DNA of 64,000 bases, taken from Halogeometricum sp. S3BR5-2. GTDB lineage: Archaea > Halobacteriota > Halobacteria > Halobacteriales > Haloferacaceae. The notes under the pieces were generated by a model. That model saw only the letters and a program-made list of their open reading frames with translations, was not told the origin of the DNA and searched no databases. Positions within the stretch are counted from its first letter, which is position 1. Every line of letters begins with the position of its first letter. Below are positions 41,708-50,264 of the stretch, piece by piece. The translations under genes and the position numbers were made by a program. The DNA lies in contig NZ_JAMQOQ010000002.1 of the NCBI RefSeq assembly GCF_031624635.1, positions 806,001-870,000 of the forward strand. Direction: 5' to 3'.

Positions 41708-42760
41708 TCATCGGTCGTTGACAGCTCCGACCGAGGCGACGGGCACTCGCACCGTCACGACGCTGCCCTCCCCGTCGGCGGCGTCGCCGACGTCGAGTTC
41801 GCCCCCGAGACGCCGGACGACCGTGCGGACCAGCCAGAACCCCAGTCCGCTCCCGTGGACGAGCGACGTCTCCTCGCCGTCCCGCAGCACCGCGCGCTCG
41901 TGGTCGGGGATGCCGGGCCCCTGGTCGGTCACGGTCACCTCGACCCACTCCCCCTCGCGCGTCGCGGCGACGGTGACCGTCGGACGCTCCCGTTCGGCGT
42001 GTTTGACGCCGTTCTCGCACAGTTCTTCGAGGGCGACGCCGAGGCGCGAGGAGACGGGGACGTCGTCGTCGGCCGGGCGTCCGATCCGAACGGTCGCCGA
42101 CGGCCGCGCGAGTTCGACCGTCGTCTGCGTCTCCCGCAGCAGCGCCGACAGCGGCGTCGACCGGGTGGGAAACTCCTCGAAGGCGCGCTCTATCTCCGCG
42201 ACTTTCTCCGCCAGCGACAGCCAGTGCTCGACGGTTCGGCCGATCACCCGCGCCGACGCCGCCACCGCCTCGTCCTCGTGTCGGGCGAGCGTCGTCGCGT
42301 GGCCGTGCAGCAGGTTCAGGTCGTTTCGGATGTTGTGCCGCAGCACGCGGTTGAGAACCTTCACCTGCTGTTCGCGCCACTTCTGTCTCGTCACGTCGAC
42401 GTACACCGCGACGACGCCGACCACCGTCCCGTCGACGCGGCGCGGCGTCGCGCGGACGACGGTGGAGACGACGTTGCCGTCGGCGGTGAGAAAGTCCCGC
42501 TCCTCGCGGTCGTACGTCCCCTCGCGGGCGCGTTCGTACCCGCCGTTCCGGTGTCGCTCCGCGGAGTCGGCGGTGTAGAACGCCGCGACGCGGCGCCCGA
42601 CAACTTCCTCGCGGGCGTAGCCGAGTCGGTCGAGGAACCGCCCGTTGCAGTCCTCCACGACGGGGTGGCCCGCCTCGTCGGGACGCGTCACGAGCAGCAT
42701 CACCGGCAGATACTCGAAGGGGTCCGCCTCCACCTCCGCCGCGAGTCTGCTCGTGTCCAT
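41708..42760 (-). CDS. PAS-domain sensor histidine kinase
   Basis: A 350-residue cytosolic kinase. A PAS domain occupies about 15-125 (LGYAREEVVGRRVAAFYTADS). The phospho-accepting H-box is RHNIRNDLNLLHGHA at about 142-156. The ATPase domain has the N-box EELCENGVKHA, G1 DQGPGIPDHE and G2 GSGLGFWLV. No membrane segment is present, so the signal is cytoplasmic. No response regulator lies nearby; it may signal to an unlinked partner. It shares its upstream spacer with RNase J, divergent. Confidence 0.92.
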   Translation of the reverse strand: MDTSRLAAEVEADPFEYLPVMLLVTRPDEAGHPVVEDCNGRFLDRLGYAREEVVGRRVAAFYTADSAERHRNGGYERAREGTYDREERDFLTADGNVVSTVVRATPRRVDGTVVGVVAVYVDVTRQKWREQQVKVLNRVLRHNIRNDLNLLHGHATTLARHEDEAVAASARVIGRTVEHWLSLAEKVAEIERAFEEFPTRSTPLSALLRETQTTVELARPSATVRIGRPADDDVPVSSRLGVALEELCENGVKHAERERPTVTVAATREGEWVEVTVTDQGPGIPDHERAVLRDGEETSLVHGSGLGFWLVRTVVRRLGGELDVGDAADGEGSVVTVRVPVASVGAVNDR

Positions 42761-42882
42761 ACGTGTCCGGAACAGGACACCTTCGATATTTAATCTTTCT
42801 TATGAGTTGACTAGACCCCGCGAGGTCGGCGCGGAGGCCGCCGGACGCGGCGAGGGTCGGACGAGCGGCGTAACCCACGTAG

Positions 42883-43103
42883 TTTTTAATACCCCAGTGT
42901 GTAGCCCCACTTACTGCTACACCCGCGGGTAAGTGTGACGGCGCCGGGCCGTCGCACGCGGGGCCGACGACCGACGTGCTGTAAGATGCCGGGGCCGTTC
43001 AGTCCCGTGACGCGGACGCGCCTTCGCCGGCGCGTCCGGGAATCGGCGGGGCGTTTGAGTGAGCACCTTCGCCACAGTTGTGGCTTTCAATGCTCGGAAA
43101 ACC
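42883..43103 (+). ncRNA. Long structured 5' leader (or small RNA) upstream of RNase J
   Basis: A TATA box (TTTTTAAT, 42883-42890) puts the RNA start near 42913, so about 190 bases precede the RNase J ATG with no open frame. Perfect or near-perfect helices follow one another: CACTTAC 42908-42914 with 42929-42935 (its 5' arm may lie before the start), a 10-bp stem 42933-42942 with 42948-42957 (one G-U), a 9-bp stem GGACGCGCC 43014-43022 with 43029-43037, and GCCAC 43071-43075 with 43080-43084, 19 bases before the ATG. Alternatives are a riboswitch-like leader or a target of RNase J itself. Confidence 0.55.
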
Positions 43104-44456
43104 ATGGAAATCGAAATCGCAACCATAGGCGGATACGAAGAAGTCGGTCGCCAGATGACGGCGGTACGTGCGGGCGACGACGTCGTCGTCTTCGACATGG
43201 GCCTGAACCTGAGTCAGGTCCTCATCCACGACAACGTGGAGACCGAAAAGATGCACAGCCTCGACCTGATCGACATGGGCGCCATCCCGGACGACCGGGT
43301 CATGTCCGAACTCGAGGGCGACGTGAAGGCCATCGTGCCGACGCACGGCCACCTCGACCACATCGGCGCCATCTCGAAACTCGCCCACCGCTACGACGCG
43401 CCCGTCGTGGCGACGCCGTTCACCATCGAACTGGTGAAACAGCAGGTCGAAGGGGAGAACAAGTTCAACGTCGGCAACGACCTCGTGAAGATGAGCGCCG
43501 GCGAGACGATGTCCATCGGGGACTCCGGCAACGTCGAACTGGAGTTCGTCCACGTCACACACTCCATCATCGACGCCATCAACCCCGTCCTCCACACCCC
43601 CGAGGGCGCCGTGGTCTACGGCCTCGACAAGCGCATGGACCACTCGCCGGTCCTCGAAGACCCCATCGACATGGAGCGCTTCCGAGAGATCGGTCGCGAG
43701 GGCAACGGCGTCCTCGCCTACATCGAGGACTGCACGAACGCCGGCCGGAAGGGGCGCACCCCCTCCGAGTCCGTCGCGCGGCGCCACCTGAAGGACGTGA
43801 TGACCTCCGTCGAGGACTACGACGGCGGCATCGTGGCGACGACGTTCTCCTCGCACATCTCCCGCGTCTCCTCCATCGTCGAGTTCGCCAAGGATATCGG
43901 CCGACAGCCCGTTCTCTTGGGCCGTTCGATGGAGAAGTACTCCGGCACCGCAGAGCGCCTCGGCTTCGTCGACATCCCCGACGACGTGGGGATGTACGGC
44001 CACCGAAAGTCCGTCGACCGGACGTTCAAGCGCATCATGAAGGAGGGCAAGGAGAACTACCTCCCCATCGTCACGGGTCACCAGGGCGAACCGCGCGCGA
44101 TGCTCACCCGCATGGGCCGCGGCGAGACGCCGTACGAACTGGACGACGGCGACAAGGTCATCTTCTCCGCGCGGGTCATCCCGGAACCGACCAACGAGGG
44201 CCAGCGCTACCAGTCCGAACGCCTGCTGAAGATGCAGGGCGCGCGCATCTACGACGAGATTCACGTGTCGGGCCACCTCCGCGAGGAGGGCCACTACCAG
44301 ATGCTCGACGCGCTCCAGCCGCAGCACGTCATCCCCGCTCACCAGAACCTCAAGGGCTTCGCGCCGTACGTGGACCTCTGTGAGTCGCAGGGGTACGCGC
44401 TGGGGCGCGACCTCCACGTGACGCGGAACGGCAACATGATCCAACTGGTGGAGTGA
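43104..44456 (+). CDS. rnj: Ribonuclease J (archaeal, beta-CASP)
   Basis: A 450-residue metallo-beta-lactamase nuclease. The metal motif is THGHLDHIG (80-88), followed by VTHSIIDA and later the beta-CASP motifs [24 protein letters not shown] and IPAHQN. Archaeal RNase J is a 5'-3' exoribonuclease, here with the compact RNase J type I length. It lies directly before GGPP synthase (2-base gap), and in other haloarchaea this pair follows isoprenoid genes, which are absent here. The ATG at 43104 was chosen; a GTG at 43059 would fall inside the last hairpin of the leader. Confidence 0.95.
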   Translation: MEIEIATIGGYEEVGRQMTAVRAGDDVVVFDMGLNLSQVLIHDNVETEKMHSLDLIDMGAIPDDRVMSELEGDVKAIVPTHGHLDHIGAISKLAHRYDAPVVATPFTIELVKQQVEGENKFNVGNDLVKMSAGETMSIGDSGNVELEFVHVTHSIIDAINPVLHTPEGAVVYGLDKRMDHSPVLEDPIDMERFREIGREGNGVLAYIEDCTNAGRKGRTPSESVARRHLKDVMTSVEDYDGGIVATTFSSHISRVSSIVEFAKDIGRQPVLLGRSMEKYSGTAERLGFVDIPDDVGMYGHRKSVDRTFKRIMKEGKENYLPIVTGHQGEPRAMLTRMGRGETPYELDDGDKVIFSARVIPEPTNEGQRYQSERLLKMQGARIYDEIHVSGHLREEGHYQMLDALQPQHVIPAHQNLKGFAPYVDLCESQGYALGRDLHVTRNGNMIQLVE

Positions 44457-44457
44457 G

Positions 44458-45504
44458 ATGAACTCGGAAGCGACGGAGGAGCGGGTGCTCGAAGCCGTCC
44501 AAGAGCGGCGGCAGCTCGTCAACGACGCGCTCGACGAGGACGTGCCGATGGCGGAACCCGAACGGCTGTACGAGGCCACGCGGTACCTCCTGCAGGCGGG
44601 CGGCAAGCGGCTCCGCCCGACGGTGACGCTTCTCACCGCCGAGGCGCTCGCGGACGTCGAACCGCTCTCGGAGGAGTACCGGGCGTTCCCGGGCGTCGAC
44701 GGCACGACGGTCGACGTGATGGCCGCCGCCGTGAGCATCGAGGTCATCCAGTCGTTCACCCTCATCCACGACGACATCATGGACGACGACGACCTCCGTC
44801 GCGGCGTCCCCGCGGTGCACAAAGAGTACGACACCGAGACGGCCATCCTCGCCGGCGACACGCTGTACGCGAAGGCGTTCGAGCTGATGACCGACACCGG
44901 CGCGGACCCCGCCAACGGCCTCGAAGCCGTCCGACTGCTCGCCACCACCTGCACCAAGATCTGCGAGGGACAGGCGCTGGACGTGGAGTTCGAGCGCCGG
45001 ACGGAGGTGGTGCCCGACGAGTACCTCGACATGGTCGAACTGAAGACGGCGGTGCTGTACGGCGCCGCCACCGCGACGGCCGCGGTGCTGATGGGCGCCG
45101 ACGACGAGACGGTCGAGGCGCTCTACCGCTACGGCATCGACTCGGGGTGCGCCTTCCAGATTCAGGACGACGTGCTCGACCTGACCGTCCCCTCGGAGAA
45201 ACTGGGGAAACAGCGCGGGTCGGACCTCGTCGAGGACAAGGAGACGCTCATCACCCTCCACGCGCGCCAGCAGGGCGTCGACGTGGACGGACTCGTCGAA
45301 GCCGACACCGTCGACGGCGTCACCGAAGACGAGATAGACGCCGCCGTCGCCGAACTGGAGGCGGCCGGCTCCATCGACTACGCCCGCGAGACCGCACAGG
45401 AACTCACGGACCGGGCGAAGCGCCACCTCGAAGTCCTCCCGGACAACGAGGCGCACTCGCTGCTGGAAGACATCGCCGACTACCTCATCACCCGCGGCTA
45501 CTGA
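44458..45504 (+). CDS. Geranylgeranyl diphosphate synthase (polyprenyl synthase)
   Basis: A 348-residue trans-prenyltransferase. The first aspartate-rich motif is DDIMD (105-109) preceded by FTLIH, and the second is FQIQDDVLDL near 235. It condenses IPP with allylic substrates to C20, for archaeol lipids, carotenoids and menaquinone tails. Chain-length specificity cannot be fixed, but C20 is expected for an archaeon. The start is 2 bases after the RNase J stop, so it is coupled to it. Confidence 0.93.
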   Translation: MNSEATEERVLEAVQERRQLVNDALDEDVPMAEPERLYEATRYLLQAGGKRLRPTVTLLTAEALADVEPLSEEYRAFPGVDGTTVDVMAAAVSIEVIQSFTLIHDDIMDDDDLRRGVPAVHKEYDTETAILAGDTLYAKAFELMTDTGADPANGLEAVRLLATTCTKICEGQALDVEFERRTEVVPDEYLDMVELKTAVLYGAATATAAVLMGADDETVEALYRYGIDSGCAFQIQDDVLDLTVPSEKLGKQRGSDLVEDKETLITLHARQQGVDVDGLVEADTVDGVTEDEIDAAVAELEAAGSIDYARETAQELTDRAKRHLEVLPDNEAHSLLEDIADYLITRGY

Positions 45505-45640
45505 CGCCCCGGACGCGGCGCTGATGCGGCGCGGACGCCGCGCCGACTTCTCCGATTTCTCCCGACCTGCAGTTGCGCTCTCACACTGCACGGCCGCGAA
45601 AGCGATATATGCTATCCGTGCCAAGAGTTAACGCACCCCT

Positions 45641-45669
45641 ACCCGTGTGCCCGCGGCGTGGGTGCGGGT
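45641..45669 (+). repeat. Strong hairpin in the spacer before gltX
   Basis: ACCCG (45641-45645) pairs with CGGGT (45665-45669), and the interior CCC/GGG arms extend the stem with some G-U pairs. Upstream is a TATA-like ATATAT at about 45605-45610, so a short RNA beginning near here is conceivable. The 284-base spacer shows no open frame. A second TATA-like GTTTTTAG near 45758-45766 sits about 25 bases before the GluRS start, giving that gene a leaderless message. Confidence 0.4.
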
Positions 45670-45788
45670 CGCGTCGTCGCCGCGTCGCCGCCGGTCGAAC
45701 GAGGCCGTCCGGCCGGGGGCGGACGCGGGCGGCGCGCGCGTGCCCCAATCCGGGCCTGTTTTTAGGCGGCGGGCGGAAGCGGACGGTA

Positions 45789-47504
45789 ATGGACGACGAG
45801 TTACGAGCGCGCGTCGAAGAGGAGGCGGAGAAGCACGCTCTCCTCAACGCGGTCAAGTACGACAGCGACGCCGACGTGGGGGCGGTCATGGGACCGCTGA
45901 TGGGCGAGAACCCGGATTTCAGACCCCACGGCGACGAGATTCCGGGCGTCGTCGGCGGCGTCGTCGGGCGCGTGAACGACCTCCCGCCGGACGAGAAACG
46001 CGCCCGACTGGAGGAGTTGGCCCCCGAGGAACTCGCCGAGATGGAGGCCGAGGAGGAGGCCGACGACCGGACGCTGCCGGACCTGCCGAACGCCGACGAC
46101 TACGAGGAGGTCAGGATGCGCGCCGCGCCGAACCCGAACGGCCCGTGGCACATCGGCCACGCGCGGATGCCCGCCGTCATCGGCACCTACAAGGAGATAT
46201 ACGACGGGTCGTTCGTCGTCCGCTTCGACGACACCGACCCCGAGACGAAGCGGCCCGACTTGGACGCCTACGACGCTATCTTAGAGGACATCGACTACCT
46301 CGGCTTCGAACCGGACGAGGTCATCCGCGCCTCCGACCGCGTGGAGACGTACTACGACCACGCCCGCGAGGTCATCGAGATGGGCGGGGCGTACACCTGC
46401 TCCTGTTCGGGCGAGGCGTTCTCGGAGTTGAAGAACGCGGGGGAACCCTGCCCGCACCGCGACAAGGACGCCGAGACGACCCGCGAGGAGTTCGAGGCGA
46501 TGGTCGACGGGGAGTTATCCTCCGGGGAGATGGTGCTCCGAATCAAGACGGACATCGAGCACAAGAACCCCGCCCTGCGCGACTGGGTGGCGTTCCGCAT
46601 GATAGACACGCCGCACCCGCGCGAGGAAGCGAGCGAGTACCGCTGTTGGCCGATGCTCGACTTCCAGTCCGGCGTCGACGACCACCTCACGGGCGTCACG
46701 CACATCATCCGCGGCATCGACCTGCAGGACTCGGCGAAGCGACAGCGGTTCCTCTACGACTACTTCGGCTGGCAGTACCCCGAAGTCGTCCACTGGGGGC
46801 ACGTGCAGGTGGACGCCTACGACGTGAAGATGTCCACCTCTACGATAAAGGAGAAGATAGACGCCGGCGAACTCGACGGCTGGGACGACCCGCGCGCGCC
46901 GACCATCAAGAGCCTCCGCCGCCGGGGGATTCGAGGGTCGGCCATCGTCGACGCGATGCTCGAACTCGGCACCTCCACCTCCGACGTCGACCTCTCGATG
47001 TCGGCCATCTACGCGAACAACCGCGATATCGTCGACGACGAGGCGGCCCGCTACTTCCTCGTCCGCGAGGGCGAACGGTTCGCCGTCGAGGGCGGCCCCG
47101 AGGCGGGTCATCCGGCGATTCATCCGGACCACGAGGACAGAGGGGACAGAACCGTCCCCGCCGCGGACGGCGTCGTCGTCGAACCCGCGGACGTCCCCGA
47201 AGAAGGCGAACGCGTCTGGCTGAAAGGATTCGGCTGCGTCCGCCGCGAGGACGACTCCTTGGTCCACACCGACGACGCCATCGAGGCCGTCCGCTCGGGC
47301 GACGTGGACGTGGTTCACTGGGCGCCCGCCGAGGACAACGTTCCCGTCCGGATGCGGACGATGGACGGCGACGTGACGGGCGTCGCCGAACCCGACTTCG
47401 CCGACTCGAAGGTGGACGACGTGGTGCAGTTCGAGCGCATCGGATTTGCGAGAGTCGACTCGCAGGGACCCGACGAGTCCGTCGTCTACTGGGCGCACGA
47501 GTAG
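45789..47504 (+). CDS. gltX: Glutamyl-tRNA synthetase (archaeal class I)
   Basis: A 571-residue enzyme. The HIGH signature is PNPNGPWHIGHAR (HIGH at 121-124) and the KMSKS counterpart is VKMSTSTIK. The N-terminal 110 residues are a helical, acidic extension that archaeal and eukaryotic GlxRS share. The C-terminal barrel domains are those of the archaeal type, so it probably charges both tRNA-Glu and tRNA-Gln, the latter corrected by amidotransferase. It lies downstream of GGPP synthase, a synteny known in haloarchaea, with its own promoter. Confidence 0.95.
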   Translation: MDDELRARVEEEAEKHALLNAVKYDSDADVGAVMGPLMGENPDFRPHGDEIPGVVGGVVGRVNDLPPDEKRARLEELAPEELAEMEAEEEADDRTLPDLPNADDYEEVRMRAAPNPNGPWHIGHARMPAVIGTYKEIYDGSFVVRFDDTDPETKRPDLDAYDAILEDIDYLGFEPDEVIRASDRVETYYDHAREVIEMGGAYTCSCSGEAFSELKNAGEPCPHRDKDAETTREEFEAMVDGELSSGEMVLRIKTDIEHKNPALRDWVAFRMIDTPHPREEASEYRCWPMLDFQSGVDDHLTGVTHIIRGIDLQDSAKRQRFLYDYFGWQYPEVVHWGHVQVDAYDVKMSTSTIKEKIDAGELDGWDDPRAPTIKSLRRRGIRGSAIVDAMLELGTSTSDVDLSMSAIYANNRDIVDDEAARYFLVREGERFAVEGGPEAGHPAIHPDHEDRGDRTVPAADGVVVEPADVPEEGERVWLKGFGCVRREDDSLVHTDDAIEAVRSGDVDVVHWAPAEDNVPVRMRTMDGDVTGVAEPDFADSKVDDVVQFERIGFARVDSQGPDESVVYWAHE

Positions 47505-47515
47505 GGGGCGCGACG

Positions 47516-48148
47516 ATGACCCACCTGGTCGACCTCACGCGCCGCGTCGAATCGGGGATGCCGACGTACCCCGGCGACCCCGCCGTCGACGTGACGCCGC
47601 ACGCGACGCACGGGGCGGACGGCTACCGCGTCTCGCGCCTCGAACTCGGCACGCACGCGGGGACGCATATCGACGCCCCCGCGCACACCGAGGCGGACGG
47701 AGCGACGCTCGGGTCGTTCGACGTCGACCGGTTTCGTTTCGACGCCCGCCTCGTCGACTGCCGCGGCGTCGGCGCGAACGGAGAGATAGGCCCGAACGCG
47801 GTGCCCGAGAGGGACGGGAACGGAGATGAAGAGAGGGAGATGCTCGTCTTCCGCACCGGGTGGGAGACCGAGTGGGGCACCGACCGGATGACCGACCACC
47901 CCTACCTCGCCCCGAAGACGGCCGAACGGTGCGCCGACCGGGGGTTCCACGTCGGCACCGACGCGCTGAGTCCGGACCCGACGGGCGCGGAGTCGGTGCC
48001 CGCGCACCGCGCGCTCCTCGGGTCGGAGAGGCTGATAGTCGAGAACCTGTGTAACCTGGGTTCGGTTCCCGAGCGGTTCGAGTTGCTTGCGCTCCCCCTC
48101 CGCGTCGACGCCGACGGCGCGCCGGTGCGGGCCGTCGCGCGGGCGTGA
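47516..48148 (+). CDS. Cyclase family protein (kynurenine formamidase-like)
   Basis: A 210-residue protein with the metal motif of the PF04199 cyclase family, HAGTHIDAPAH (His/Asp ligands), and SRLELGTH just before it. The end holds ENLCNLGSVPERFELLALPLRV, the typical second half. Members hydrolyse N-formylkynurenine, isatin or similar cyclic amides; the substrate here is unknown. It starts 11 bases after the GluRS stop and is probably co-transcribed, with no obvious functional link. Confidence 0.85.
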   Translation: MTHLVDLTRRVESGMPTYPGDPAVDVTPHATHGADGYRVSRLELGTHAGTHIDAPAHTEADGATLGSFDVDRFRFDARLVDCRGVGANGEIGPNAVPERDGNGDEEREMLVFRTGWETEWGTDRMTDHPYLAPKTAERCADRGFHVGTDALSPDPTGAESVPAHRALLGSERLIVENLCNLGSVPERFELLALPLRVDADGAPVRAVARA

Positions 48149-48310
48149 CTACCCGAGGTCCGAGACGAGAGCGGCCGAGAGGAACACCGGCAGCATCGCG
48201 GCGACGCCGAACGCCGTCGAGACGCCCGCGAACCGGTAGGCCGTCGTCACCCACTCCGCGAGGAGGAAGAGGAGCACCGCGGACAGCAGCGAGTCGGTCG
48301 AGTGCGACAC
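48149..48310 (-). CDS. Possible 53-residue hydrophobic protein
   Basis: From GTG 48310 a 53-codon frame encodes a short polar start (VSHSTDSLLSA), two hydrophobic stretches (LLFLLAEWVTTAYRFAG and GVAAMLPVFLSAALV), and a stop one base after the cyclase-family gene on the other strand. It has the composition of a small membrane protein. The start is uncertain and there is no SD-like sequence, so this may be a spurious frame. I keep it because the frame is open, hydrophobic and fills the spacer. Confidence 0.35.
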   Translation of the reverse strand: MSHSTDSLLSAVLLFLLAEWVTTAYRFAGVSTAFGVAAMLPVFLSAALVSDLG

Positions 48311-48333
48311 GGAGCCGAATATCTGACCCGTGA

Positions 48334-49308
<975 letters not shown>

Positions 49309-49332
49309 GCGCCGCACGCTCACTCTATCAAG

Positions 49333-49376
49333 AATAATTGTTAAGGAATCGGTAGTCCATCGTCACCTAGTGGTGA
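49333..49376 (+). promoter_or_regulatory. Promoter and start-site hairpin of the ETF/fix cluster
   Basis: A TATA-like AATAATT (49333-49339) lies about 45 bases before the ETF-beta ATG. Near the expected transcription start is the perfect repeat TCACC-TAGT-GGTGA (49363-49376), which ends 7 bases before the ATG. It may be an operator or an RNA hairpin that controls access to the start codon. Confidence 0.5.
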
Positions 49377-49383
49377 GTCAACG

Positions 49384-50262
49384 ATGCACACACTCACGCT
49401 GACGAAGGGCGTCCCCGACTTCCGGGAGGGGAAGGTGTCGTTCGACGAGGACGGCCACCTCGAACGCGGGAAGACGCCGACGGTGATGAACCCGAACGAC
49501 GCGTACGCGCTGAACGCCGCGTTGCAGACGCGGGTCAGACACGGCGGGCGCGTCTCGGTGATGAGCATGGGCCCGCCGGGGTACAAGGAGGTGCTCCGGG
49601 AGGCGATGGCGACGACGTACGCCGACGACCTCTACTTGATATCGGACCGCGAGATGGCCGCCGCCGACACGTGGGCGACGGCCATCACGCTCAGCGCCGC
49701 CATCGAGGAGATGGGCGTCCCCGACCTCGTGTTCGCGGGGTTCAAGACGGCCGACGGGGAGACGGGCCACACCGGCCCGCAGACGTGCTGGTGTCTCGAT
49801 ATGCCCGTCGTGACCCACGTCACCGCTCTCGACATCGACGAGGAGGAAGAGCGGCTCCGCGCGCGGCGGCTGGTGGAGGGCGACCTCTCGGAGACGGAGA
49901 CGGTGGAGACGGACCTCCCGGCGTTCGTCGTCGTCGACCCGGAGTTCGAGCCGTCCTATCGGACCGCGCGACACCGCCTGACGCTGAAGGACCTGCGCGA
50001 GACGGCGCGCGAACGCGCCGAGAGCTACGAGGACGCGTTGACCGTGTGGGACCACGCCGACATCAACGTCGACCCCGACTACATCGGCCTCGACGGGTCG
50101 CCCACCATCGTCTCCTCCGTCGACCCGATTCCGAAACCGCCGGCCGAACGCGAGGCGACGATGGTCGACCCGACCGACGCCGAGGAGATGCGCGACGTCC
50201 TCGACGCGATGCGACCGCTGGCGGGCGACGCGGGCGACGCCGCGGCCGCGGGGGGTGACTGA
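49384..50262 (+). CDS. Electron transfer flavoprotein beta subunit (FixA-like)
   Basis: A 292-residue ETF-beta/FixA. It starts HTLTLTKGVPDFREGKV, and has the typical central NPNDAYALNAALQ with the ETF-beta GFKTADGETGHTGPQT motif and HVTALDIDEEE. The subunit carries AMP or a second flavin and with ETF-alpha moves electrons from dehydrogenases. The C-terminus is Ala/Gly/Asp rich. It is the first of four tightly packed genes, with ETF-alpha starting 2 bases later. Confidence 0.93.
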   Translation: MHTLTLTKGVPDFREGKVSFDEDGHLERGKTPTVMNPNDAYALNAALQTRVRHGGRVSVMSMGPPGYKEVLREAMATTYADDLYLISDREMAAADTWATAITLSAAIEEMGVPDLVFAGFKTADGETGHTGPQTCWCLDMPVVTHVTALDIDEEEERLRARRLVEGDLSETETVETDLPAFVVVDPEFEPSYRTARHRLTLKDLRETARERAESYEDALTVWDHADINVDPDYIGLDGSPTIVSSVDPIPKPPAEREATMVDPTDAEEMRDVLDAMRPLAGDAGDAAAAGGD

Positions 50263-50264
50263 CC

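Noticed and set aside
42885-43103. A tRNA or known stable RNA (SRP, RNase P) in the RNase J leader
   Set aside because: I looked for T-loop (TTCRA), anticodon arm and RNase P signature motifs on both strands and found none. The region is kept as a structured leader or unknown RNA.
42935-44383. A 482-codon frame overlapping RNase J in another frame
   Set aside because: Composition is Arg/His/Gly-rich and it overlaps a perfect RNase J. It also begins inside the structured leader.
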